40,047 nucleotides of DNA from DAOUEG01 sp964595455. GTDB lineage: Bacteria > Chloroflexota > Dehalococcoidia > Dehalococcoidales > RBG-16-60-22. The notes under the pieces were generated by a model. That model saw only the letters and a program-made list of their open reading frames with translations, was not told the DNA's origin and ran no database searches. Positions 18,189 to 24,891 of the stretch are shown here, one piece after another. A program made the position numbers and the translations under genes. Location: the NCBI GenBank assembly GCA_964595455.1, contig CAZQQL010000015.1, positions 1 to 40,047 on the forward strand, in the 5' to 3' direction. Positions within the stretch are counted from its first letter, which is position 1, and the number at the start of each line of letters is the position of its first letter.

Positions 18189-19544
18189 ATGAACGTCCTC
18201 ATCGTCTCAGCCAATCAATTCAACTTCTCCCCTTCCGGCCCTGCGTACATCGCCGGGGCAGCCCGGGACGCTGGTCACAAGGTTGAAGTGTTCGACTGCC
18301 TCTTCGCCGGAGACATCCAATCGGAACTCGCCGCTTGCCTGGACCGGTTCCGGCCGGACGTCGTCGGGATATCGATCCGTACGGTCACGGGGCTGTACCT
18401 TGCCGGCGCCGGCGAGTTCAATATGCAGCCCTTCGATTCCCGCGTCCTCGTCCGCAACATCGTCGATTGCATCAAAGCGCACAGTTCCGCTCACATCGTC
18501 CCCGGCGGTCCCGGCTTCAACTACTACGGTCCGGACTGGCTGGACTACCTGGGCCTGGACTACGGACTCCGCGGCGAGGCGGACTTCTCCTTCCCCGAAT
18601 ACCTGCGCCGGCTGGAGACCGGGGAAGATGTCCGCACCATACCCGGCTGCGTGTACCGCGACGGCGGCGGCTTTGTGAAACAGCCTCGTGAACGCATAAT
18701 GGACCTCGATAAAACCTCGTTCCCCGCCTACGACCTCTTCGACCTCCCTCGCTACATTGAGAAAAAGATCGCTGCGGGGATTTCCACACGGCGCGGCTGC
18801 GGGTTCCACTGCTATTACTGCCCATACAGTTCGCTTGAAGGCGCCCGCTACCGGCTGAAGTCCGCAAGCCGCGTTGTCGATGAGATGGAACACATCCTGC
18901 GCATCAACAGAAGTCTGACCATTGAGTTCTGTGATAACTGCTTTAATTTCCCACTCAAGCCCACGGTTGCCGTCTGTGAAGAGATCATCCGGCGGAGTAG
19001 CAATATCCGGTGGAGCACTATCGACCTCAAGCCCCTCGGTGTCACTCGCGAGTTCCTGGATTTACTTAAAACATCAGGCTGCGCGTCAATCTCGCTTTCA
19101 GCTGATTCAGCGTCGGACAAACTGTTGCTATCCTTGCATCGCGGCTACACCGGCCGACAGGTCGAGGAAAGCCTTTCACGCCTTGCCGAAAGCGGCATCC
19201 CCTTCGGCGTGAGCCTCCTGATGGGCGGGCCCGGTGAGACGCCTGAAACCATCGAAGAGACGTTGGCTGTTATCGACCGTTACCCCGTCCCCAGATTGTC
19301 TGTTACCATCGGTATCAACCTCTGGACGCACCACCAGCCGATGGTCAAACAGATGCTGGAAACCGGAGAATTATCATCTAACATCAACCTCTTCGACGAA
19401 GCCCACTACATCTCCCCGGAACTGCCCCGGGAATTCATGCTCGACCTCATCAAAGACCTCAATACCAGGCAAAACTGCTCCGTTTTCGTATTTAAACCTT
19501 ACGCTGGATATAAGTGGCCGAGGGAGTACCGGATAACTCAATGA
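18189..19544 (+). CDS. B12-binding-domain radical SAM protein
   Basis: The N-terminal 150 residues have the Rossmann-like cobalamin-binding fold (MNVLIVSANQFNFSPSGPAYIAG, then FRPDVVGISIRTVTG), though without an obvious DxHxxG lower-ligand motif. The radical SAM core follows, with the CX3CX2C iron-sulfur motif at Cys204, Cys208 and Cys211 (RRGCGFHCYYCPY) and downstream elements IEFCDNCFNFPL, SISLSADSAS and VSLLMGGPGETPET. Members of this class include methyltransferases and C-C or C-S bond-forming enzymes. The substrate cannot be inferred and no neighbour points to one. The start is firm: AAAGGAGGAA lies 6-7 nt before ATG 18189. No binding or transport gene follows, and the next 950 bases are non-coding. 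Confidence 0.88.
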   Translation: MNVLIVSANQFNFSPSGPAYIAGAARDAGHKVEVFDCLFAGDIQSELAACLDRFRPDVVGISIRTVTGLYLAGAGEFNMQPFDSRVLVRNIVDCIKAHSSAHIVPGGPGFNYYGPDWLDYLGLDYGLRGEADFSFPEYLRRLETGEDVRTIPGCVYRDGGGFVKQPRERIMDLDKTSFPAYDLFDLPRYIEKKIAAGISTRRGCGFHCYYCPYSSLEGARYRLKSASRVVDEMEHILRINRSLTIEFCDNCFNFPLKPTVAVCEEIIRRSSNIRWSTIDLKPLGVTREFLDLLKTSGCASISLSADSASDKLLLSLHRGYTGRQVEESLSRLAESGIPFGVSLLMGGPGETPETIEETLAVIDRYPVPRLSVTIGINLWTHHQPMVKQMLETGELSSNINLFDEAHYISPELPREFMLDLIKDLNTRQNCSVFVFKPYAGYKWPREYRITQ

Positions 19545-19691
19545 AGCTGTTTTCGCTTGACCGAAGCTGATTGTCTCAGGTCTGGTTCCTCTTACTTGTT
19601 CGCGAACGCTGTAAACCCCCATAACCCCTTTTCCGGCACTGCCGCATTAGCTGGCCCTTCACTAATCCATCGCCTAACTTGCAAGAGCCTG

Positions 19692-19710
19692 CCCCGTACT
19701 TGATACGGGG
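19692..19710. repeat. CTTGA-loop stem-loop repeat, copy 1
   Basis: CCCCGTA, loop CTTGA, TACGGGG: a perfect 7-bp stem. The same 19 bases recur at 24939-24957, and a related element with a different stem but the same loop lies at 20103-20123. Confidence 0.85.
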
Positions 19711-19730
19711 GAGGCGCGGTGGGTTTCGGT

Positions 19731-19780
19731 AAAAAAGTGACAAAACACCCTTGACGGCATAAGCACAAACGTTCTATACT
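19731..19780 (+). promoter_or_regulatory. Promoter-bearing repeat, copy 1
   Basis: About 48 bases (19731-19778) match the reverse complement of 26388-26434 with three differences. Each copy contains a sigma-70-like promoter; here TTGACG (19751-19756), an 18-nt spacer and TATACT (19775-19780), reading rightwards. Downstream lie a small dyad AGTTC / GAACT (19783-19798) and only a 20-codon frame from 19800, so its target is unclear; an untranslated RNA or a gene lost at the gap is possible. Confidence 0.6.
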
Positions 19781-20027
19781 TGAGTTCCGCAGTGAACTGC
19801 ATGAGGAAAGAGCGAGAAGAACTCGGCCATCGTCCCCTCACCACGTTAGCCGCCAAAGACTAGCTCAGCACGATTGATCGCCTCTCTCTCGTAAAGAAAG
19901 GCAGGGAGAGCCTTGGAGAAGCCCGGTAAGCGAAGAGACGCCGGCTGTCTCAACCCCGGGTAGCGCGGGCGTCCCTGCCCGCGGGTGGAATGTGTCAGGT
20001 AAAGATTGGCTCTTGCTCGATCATGGA

Positions 20028-20074
20028 AGATCGGAAGTGCGTCGTGTAGGGAAAGAGTGTAGGATAGGGGGGAG
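20028..20074 (+). other. Illumina TruSeq i5 adapter read-through (contamination)
   Basis: Bases 20028-20060 match the reverse complement of the TruSeq universal adapter with one mismatch. Bases 20061-20068 (AGGATAGG) are the reverse complement of index D503 (CCTATCCT), followed by an imperfect adapter continuation up to the Ns. The genomic 18-mer just before it (20009-20026) is repeated right after the gap at 20085-20102. Confidence 0.95.
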
Positions 20075-20084
20075 NNNNNNNNNN
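20075..20084. other. Scaffold gap of 10 N
   Basis: Ten Ns. Because the flanks share the 18-mer GCTCTTGCTCGATCATGG, the two contigs probably overlap and the true gap is likely zero: removing 20027-20102 would join them directly. Confidence 0.95.
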
Positions 20085-20102
20085 GCTCTTGCTCGATCAT
20101 GG

Positions 20103-20123
20103 ATCCCGGATCAAGTCCGGGAT
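20103..20123. repeat. CTTGA-loop stem-loop repeat, variant stem
   Basis: ATCCCGGA, loop TCAAG, TCCGGGAT: an 8-bp stem. Read on the minus strand the loop is CTTGA, as in the copies at 19692 and 24939. It resembles the dispersed DPGSSPG-encoding hairpins familiar from other bacterial genomes. Confidence 0.75.
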
Positions 20124-20462
20124 GCAAAATGGGAGTGTTTTCTGTGAAGCGCGATTGCGGATTCGCCACCAAAGACCGCACCAGCAAAATGTGTCGTCTC
20201 TCGTTGAAAAAGAGAGACCGAGAGAGATTTGGCTCCCCTCAGCCTCCAGAACCATTCGAGCCTAAAATGCCAAAACAGGCTCCGGAACGAACCGAGACCA
20301 AAACCAGAAATCAGCCTCCCAATCGAATCGGGCTTGAAAACCCGCTTCGTTCCGTCCCCCACGAAACAAATCGAGCCCAAAACCCTCTTACCGGCGCTCC
20401 CTCCAGGCTCAGAAAATGCGATGATTGCAATACAGTTTTCCGAAAACGAATCGGGACGAGGA

Positions 20463-20486
20463 GGCGGGGCATTGACCAGCCCCGCC
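20463..20486 (-). terminator. Hairpin after acyl-CoA dehydrogenase gene
   Basis: GGCGGGGC and GCCCCGCC pair around an 8-nt loop, 16 nt after the acyl-CoA dehydrogenase stop on the minus strand. No U-tract follows, so it may act as a 3'-end stabiliser or a weak terminator. Confidence 0.5.
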
Positions 20487-20501
20487 CTTATCCCCGCGGC
20501 G

Positions 20502-21818
20502 CTACTTCGTCGGGTCCTTCAGCTTCCCCGGCCCGAACGACGAATAGTCCAGGTCATAGAACTGCTTGCAGGCCGCAAAGTACCCTATGTGGCTGCCCCC
20601 CATCACGATCTTGGCTATCGCCACGTCCCGGTAGTACTTCTCGTAGTGGTTCTCCCGCACGTACCCGTACGACCCCATCAGCTCCATGCCCTTCAGTATC
20701 ATCGCCGGGGCGGCCCGGGTGATATACGCGTGCACGGCGTGCCCCTTGGCTATCATACTGTTGGTGTTCCACAGCCCGTAGATGTCCATGTTATCGTATT
20801 CGTGCGCCAGTTCCAGGTAGGCGGCCCGTCCCACGGTGATCAGCGAGGCGAACTCCCCGAGTATCATCGCTGCGGAAAGGTGCTGCGCCACCGGCTTGCC
20901 CCCGGCCACACGCTGGGTCGTGTAGTCCAGCAGCACGTCGAACGCCCCCTGCAGTATCCCCACCGTGTGCCCGGTATTGAGCGGCATCGGCGCGGAGACG
21001 CTCGTCTCGAAGATGTCCCACGCCACCGGTCCGGCCAGACCCCATTCCTTCGGCACCCGCACGTCGTCGAAGAATGTCGACGTGTTCCGGTCCGCCTGCA
21101 TGCCGCACTTCACTTCGAACTTCCCGTGCGTCACGCCCGGCCATGGCTCCGGCACGTAAATGAGCGCGAAGGCATCCCTTCCCAGCTTCGGGTCCATGTT
21201 GCAGATGACGCAGTTGAGGTCCGCCACGCCCGCGTTCGAAGCCCAGAACTTGGCGCCGTTGATGACCCACTCGTCCCCGACCAGTTTCGCCCGCACGCCC
21301 ACCGTCTTGCCCTCGTTGGTCATGTTCTCGATGTCGCAGGCGGACTCGGCCTCGCTCATGTTGAAGCAGGCGGCCTTGAGCTCGTTCCCGGTGAACGCCG
21401 GCGCGAACTCGTCGAGCACCGCCTTGCCCCAGGCCTTCGCTTCCGGCGTTGGCGCCATCAGGTAGGCGAGCGTCGCCGGGGTCCAGCCCCAGTCCGTCAC
21501 CGCGCTGTGCATGGAGATGCCGTAATCGCCCCTCGCCATCTGCTCCTGCTTGAGCGCCCCCGTCACGATGGAAAGGACCTCGTTCCCGCCGTATTCCTTC
21601 GGAATCATGTTCTTCTGGCAGCCCAGGTCCACCTGGAGCTTCTTCAAAATAGGGGTGATGAGTTCCTCGTGCGTAACATCATCGTCGATTTTGTCCCGCA
21701 CCGGCATGATTTCCTTGTCGACGAAGTCCGCGAACAGCTTCTGCATCATCCGCTGCTCTTCATTGACGAAGCACTCCGGGTACTGCAGTTTGTACCACTG
21801 GCTGGTCTGGTCCAACAT
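20502..21818 (-). CDS. Acyl-CoA dehydrogenase family protein, catalytic Glu absent
   Basis: This 438-aa protein follows the acyl-CoA dehydrogenase fold: N-terminal helical domain (residues 10-140), central beta-domain with the FAD/substrate segment ACFNMSEAESACDIENM and VINGAKFWASNAG, and C-terminal four-helix domain ending ILKGMELMGSYGYVRENHYEKYYRDVAIAKI. Aligned without gaps to medium-chain enzymes, the catalytic Glu of IYEGTSQ is Met406 (IVMGGSH), and no Glu is found at the alternative helix-G position either. It probably binds FAD and a CoA thioester but may not act as a standard alpha,beta-dehydrogenase. ATG 21818 has AGGAGG 8 nt upstream. It is second in an operon, 36 nt after the small barrel protein gene. 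Confidence 0.88.
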   Translation of the reverse strand: MLDQTSQWYKLQYPECFVNEEQRMMQKLFADFVDKEIMPVRDKIDDDVTHEELITPILKKLQVDLGCQKNMIPKEYGGNEVLSIVTGALKQEQMARGDYGISMHSAVTDWGWTPATLAYLMAPTPEAKAWGKAVLDEFAPAFTGNELKAACFNMSEAESACDIENMTNEGKTVGVRAKLVGDEWVINGAKFWASNAGVADLNCVICNMDPKLGRDAFALIYVPEPWPGVTHGKFEVKCGMQADRNTSTFFDDVRVPKEWGLAGPVAWDIFETSVSAPMPLNTGHTVGILQGAFDVLLDYTTQRVAGGKPVAQHLSAAMILGEFASLITVGRAAYLELAHEYDNMDIYGLWNTNSMIAKGHAVHAYITRAAPAMILKGMELMGSYGYVRENHYEKYYRDVAIAKIVMGGSHIGYFAACKQFYDLDYSSFGPGKLKDPTK

Positions 21819-21854
21819 ATCTTTCCTCCTGATTGTGTGAGGCTGATGCCCCGG

Positions 21855-22163
21855 TTAGTAGATTTCCGGGCCGGCCAGGATGTGGAAGTCGGCCACCCTG
21901 GTGCGCCAGTCCGCCAGGAATTCCTGGAACTTCACAGACGGCGCGTCGTTCTTCTGGAAATCCTCCAGGCTCTTCAGGTGGAGGATGCCGACGTACCGGT
22001 ACGGTATCTGTCCGGAGGCCGAGCCGGCTATCTTCACCAGCTCGAACTTCTCCACCGAGGGCAGGCTCTCCAGCAGCGGTCCTTTCCTGTTCGTGACATA
22101 GTCCTGGTACTCTTCTTCGGTTACGTTTTCGGCCAGGTTGTAGAGGATGATTTCCTTTGGCAT
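21855..22163 (-). CDS. EthD-like dimeric alpha/beta-barrel protein
   Basis: A 102-aa protein of the ferredoxin-like dimeric alpha/beta-barrel type. The strand-helix pattern IILYNLAENVTEEEYQDYV, then KFELVKIAG, then YVGILHLKSLEDFQ, then FHILAGPEIY resembles EthD/REDY-type stress or monooxygenase-like domains. No catalytic residues can be assigned. The start is ATG 22163 with AAAGGAGGTT 6 nt upstream; the longer frame to 22235 lacks a ribosome site. It leads an operon with the acyl-CoA dehydrogenase gene and has a clear promoter upstream, so the two products probably serve one pathway. This is inference from spacing only. Confidence 0.72.
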   Translation of the reverse strand: MPKEIILYNLAENVTEEEYQDYVTNRKGPLLESLPSVEKFELVKIAGSASGQIPYRYVGILHLKSLEDFQKNDAPSVKFQEFLADWRTRVADFHILAGPEIY

Positions 22164-22206
22164 TGGGAACCTCCTTTCATCACATGCGCCGTAAAATCGA
22201 TACATA

Positions 22207-22235
22207 AGTCTATTGCCGCCCATGGCGTTTGTCAA
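22207..22235 (-). promoter_or_regulatory. Promoter of EthD-like/acyl-CoA dehydrogenase operon
   Basis: On the minus strand TTGACA (22235-22230), a 17-nt spacer and TAGACT (22212-22207) read towards the ATG at 22163, giving a leader of about 37 nt with a strong Shine-Dalgarno sequence. Confidence 0.65.
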
Positions 22236-22296
22236 TGCAAAGATTTGAATGGTCTTATAGAAAGGAGACAGGAAGGAGGTGCCGCGAGGTACGGGT

Positions 22297-23031
22297 TTAG
22301 CTGCCCGTGGAACGGTAGTGGCGTACCCCGTATCCCCAGATCAATAGGGAAACAGCCAGGAAGACAACCCCGATGGCGGGGGCGGTCCAGTGGAACCAGA
22401 CCGGGCTGCCGAGAACGTCCGGCTTGCCCAGGATGGCAAGGGTTGGGAAGTAGTTGACGCAGGCCAGCGGCACGATAAAGATGAAGAACCGCCCGAACCA
22501 GCGGTTGTAAATGGAGATGGGCCACTGGGTAGCCTCAATGCCGCCGTACGTGAACGAGTTCATGATCTCCAGGCTCTGCGTCGACCAGAAACACATCGCC
22601 GCCTGCATGATGAGCAGGCCCCCGAAAATAGCCACGCCTCCCCCGAAGGCAAATACGGCCAGGCCGGCCCTGGCCGGGTCCCAGTCCACCCCGGCGCTCA
22701 TGGAACCCCAGATGAAGATCAGGATGCCCTGGAGAACACGCCCCACTCTGGCCACCTGCAGTTCCTGGCCCAGCACCTGGAAGGCGGTCGCGCGGGGCCG
22801 GAGCAGCGTCCGGTCGAAGTCGCCGCTGATGACCTGCAGGGAAAGCCGGTCGAACCCGCGCCCGATGCCCTCGGCAAAGCCGAATGATGCGGTGATGATC
22901 CCGTAGTAAATCGCTACCTCGCCCAGTTCCCACCCTTTGAGCGTACCGAACCGGCTGAAAAGCACTGATATGGAAAGGAACTCCACGATGGAANNNNNNN
23001 NNNGGAGATAGAGCTTGAATGTGTTCAGCAT
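22297..23031 (-). CDS. ABC-2 type exporter permease, interrupted by gap
   Basis: This is the second permease of a three-gene ABC-2 exporter (COG3694 type). VLFSRFGTLKGWELGEVAIYYGI and the later ISGDFDRTLLRPRATAFQVLG are typical; six membrane segments are expected. Ten Ns at 22994-23003 interrupt the N-terminus after MLNTFKLYL. Family members have roughly 20 more residues there, so about 60-70 bases are probably missing and the reading frame across the gap is nominal. The ATG at 23031 lies one base after the stop of the first permease gene. The exported substrate is unknown; related systems export drugs, lipids or lantibiotics. Confidence 0.85.
   Translation of the reverse strand: MLNTFKLYLXXXXSIVEFLSISVLFSRFGTLKGWELGEVAIYYGIITASFGFAEGIGRGFDRLSLQVISGDFDRTLLRPRATAFQVLGQELQVARVGRVLQGILIFIWGSMSAGVDWDPARAGLAVFAFGGGVAIFGGLLIMQAAMCFWSTQSLEIMNSFTYGGIEATQWPISIYNRWFGRFFIFIVPLACVNYFPTLAILGKPDVLGSPVWFHWTAPAIGVVFLAVSLLIWGYGVRHYRSTGS
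22994..23003. other. Scaffold gap of 10 N inside permease gene
   Basis: Ten Ns within the first membrane region of the ABC-2 permease. The fixed length of 10 matches the gap at 20075, so it is a placeholder rather than a measured distance. Confidence 0.97.
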
Positions 23032-23032
23032 C

Positions 23033-23833
23033 CTACCCGCCCTGTACCTCCAGCTTTCGCGCTGCCATGTTGAACAGCTGCATCCCCATGTATATGAAGA
23101 CCGCCGTCCACCCGAGCTGCAGCAGCCACCAGACCCACGCTCCGGAGACCGGGATGAGACCGAGGTAGATGTTCATGGGAATGTCCACGAGCCCGCTGAA
23201 CGGCAGGAACCGCAGGGCCGTCTGCGCCCAGTCCGGGAAATACGCCAGCGGAACGAGCACGCCGGAAAGGATCATGATGACCGCCGGGAACAGCCGCACC
23301 ATGCCCTCCCCGGTGATGGTCCACAGGGTGGTGATCACCGCCATGTTGGTAATGGCGCAGCCAAGCAGCAAAGCACACACCAGCGATGCCAGCCAGGCGA
23401 CCGCCGCCGCTGGAGAAGCCGGGAGGTCCAGCCCGTAATTACCCGGCAGGATGACCGCAAGTACAAAGACGGGTATGCCGGTCAGGAGCGTGGGCACCAC
23501 TCTCTGCGAGATGAGCCGGCTGTACCATGCGAAGTACATGTTCAGCGGGCGGCAAAGCTCGTAAGCGATGGCCCCGGACCGTATCTGGTAGATGATCTCC
23601 GTTTCATAGACCCACGGAAGCATCCGGAATGTGACCTGCGTGAGCCACGTATAGGTGACCGCCTGCTCTAGGGTCAGCGGCTGGACGGCGGTACTGGAGG
23701 CATAAAAGGCATGGTAGACCATCACCCGCACTGCGCCGAAGAAGTAGTTGGTGAAGAACGCGGCAAAGGCCGCCGCCCGGTACTGCAGCTGGACGGCGAA
23801 CCTCAGTTTGAAGATGGAAAGGTAAGCCCTCAC
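23033..23833 (-). CDS. ABC-2 type exporter permease (COG4587 type)
   Basis: The first permease of the exporter, 266 aa. The N-terminus YLSIFKLRFAVQLQYRAAAFAAFFTNYFFG and the segment YEIIYQIRSGAIAYELCRPLN-like TEIIYQIRSGAIAYEL are characteristic of this family, and six hydrophobic spans are visible. It should pair with the following permease as a heterodimer driven by the upstream ATPase. The start is GTG 23833: its GTGA overlaps the TGA of the ATPase gene, giving translational coupling, and the second permease ATG follows one base after its own TAG stop. Confidence 0.88.
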   Translation of the reverse strand: MRAYLSIFKLRFAVQLQYRAAAFAAFFTNYFFGAVRVMVYHAFYASSTAVQPLTLEQAVTYTWLTQVTFRMLPWVYETEIIYQIRSGAIAYELCRPLNMYFAWYSRLISQRVVPTLLTGIPVFVLAVILPGNYGLDLPASPAAAVAWLASLVCALLLGCAITNMAVITTLWTITGEGMVRLFPAVIMILSGVLVPLAYFPDWAQTALRFLPFSGLVDIPMNIYLGLIPVSGAWVWWLLQLGWTAVFIYMGMQLFNMAARKLEVQGG

Positions 23834-24813
23834 AGCTCGAACCCGCGGTACATCCGCGCCACGATGTCTTCGATGGGCGGGTTCTCGATGACGAAGTCCC
23901 GCACGTGGTTCTCCCGCGAAATGACCTCGATGAGCTGCGTGGCCGTCGTCTCCCGCGGGTCGAAGCGGTACTCGGAGTGCATACTGTCATGACGCAGCAG
24001 GTGCGCGACAGGATATTCGACGGTGCAGGGTTCCCTGAAGTAGTCGATCTTCAGGATGCGCTCCGGGGTGATGGCGTTGCGGAGCTGCCCGATGCTCCCG
24101 TCGAACAGTATCGTCCCCTTGCCGATGACCATCAGCCGCGAGCAGAGGGCCTCGATATCGTCCATGTCATGGGTGGTGAGGATGACCGTCACGTTCCGCT
24201 CCCGGTTCATGCGCCGGATGAAGTCCCGTACGGCCAGCTTGGACACGGCGTCCAGCCCGATGGTCGGTTCGTCGAGGAAGAGGATAGGCGGTTGATGCAG
24301 GAGCGAGGCCGCCAGTTCACACCGCATCTTCTCACCCAGGCTCAACTGCCGGACCGGCTTGCCGAGCAGTTCCTGCAGACCCAGCACCTCGACGAGCTCG
24401 TCCTTCATGCGGATGTAGGCTTCATGCGGGATGCGGTAGATGTCCTTGAGCAAGTCGAAGGAATCGATGACCGGCACGTCCCACCAGAGCTGCGTCCGCT
24501 GTCCGAACACCACCCCTATCCGGGCGACGTGTTCCTTCCGCTGCTTCCAGGGGACCCGGCCCATGACGGTACAGACGCCGGAGTCCGGCACGAGGATGCC
24601 GCTCATGATCTTGACTGTCGTGGACTTGCCGGCGCCGTTCGGGCCGATGTACCCGACGAGCTCGCCGGGTTCCAGCCGGAACGAGACGCCTTTCAGGGCA
24701 CGGACAGTCTCGTACTCACGCTTGACGACGCTTTTGGCCAGGCTGAGGAAGCCTCCCCGGCGGCGGTTCACTATGAAGGTCTTGACCAGGTCCTCGACGA
24801 TGATCTGGGGCAT
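23830..24813 (-). CDS. ABC-2 exporter ATP-binding protein
   Basis: A 327-aa nucleotide-binding subunit of the COG4586 type. Walker A is GYIGPNGAGKST, the Q-loop region contains GQRTQLWWDVPVIDSF, the signature is RQLSLGEKMRCELAASLL, Walker B is PILFLDEPTIGLD and the switch His lies in VILTTHDMDDIEALC. The 327 aa include a C-terminal extension usual for this exporter group. It powers the two following permeases. The ATG at 24813 has GGAG about 8 nt upstream. Its promoter carries the same 18-bp palindrome as the XRE/ImmA operon, so expression is likely repressed by that XRE protein. Confidence 0.93.
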   Translation of the reverse strand: MPQIIVEDLVKTFIVNRRRGGFLSLAKSVVKREYETVRALKGVSFRLEPGELVGYIGPNGAGKSTTVKIMSGILVPDSGVCTVMGRVPWKQRKEHVARIGVVFGQRTQLWWDVPVIDSFDLLKDIYRIPHEAYIRMKDELVEVLGLQELLGKPVRQLSLGEKMRCELAASLLHQPPILFLDEPTIGLDAVSKLAVRDFIRRMNRERNVTVILTTHDMDDIEALCSRLMVIGKGTILFDGSIGQLRNAITPERILKIDYFREPCTVEYPVAHLLRHDSMHSEYRFDPRETTATQLIEVISRENHVRDFVIENPPIEDIVARMYRGFEL

Positions 24814-24833
24814 GGGGTAACTCCATTACCTGA

Positions 24834-24882
24834 ATATGCTGATTAGCATATCAGCATACCACGGCCGGGAGCGGGAAGTCAA
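24834..24882 (-). promoter_or_regulatory. ABC exporter promoter with XRE-type operator
   Basis: On the minus strand TTGACT (24882-24877), an 18-nt spacer and TATGCT (24858-24853) form the promoter. Over and just past the -10 lies ATATGCTGATTAGCATAT (24834-24851, read on the plus strand), a perfect 7-bp-arm palindrome, overlapped by a second dyad TATGCTGAT / ATCAGCATA (24835-24858). An 18-bp site differing at one base occupies the -10 of the XRE-ImmA promoter. Confidence 0.75.
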
Positions 24883-24891
24883 GGGTGACAA

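Larger units (their letters stand above)
19545..20501. other. Long non-coding stretch with repeats, adapter and gap
   Basis: No credible gene is seen here. The region holds a CTTGA-loop stem-loop (19692-19710), a promoter-bearing repeat (19731-19780), a GC-rich hairpin (GCGGGC / GCCCGC around 19967-19983), adapter read-through and an N gap (20028-20084), a second CTTGA-type stem-loop (20103-20123), and a hairpin GTCTCTC / GAGAGAC (20196-20218). The segments 19851-19910 and 20166-20229 resemble each other loosely and look like diverged copies of one element on either side of the gap. The final hairpin at 20463-20486 belongs to the acyl-CoA dehydrogenase operon. Confidence 0.75.

Noticed and set aside
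19846..20187. Frame crossing the gap with LSLHDALPI-like peptide
   Set aside because: That peptide is the translation of the Illumina adapter; the frame also contains Ns.
20229..22457. Plus-strand 742-codon frame
   Set aside because: Spans non-coding repeats and the antisense of two supported genes; His/Arg/Val-rich shadow.
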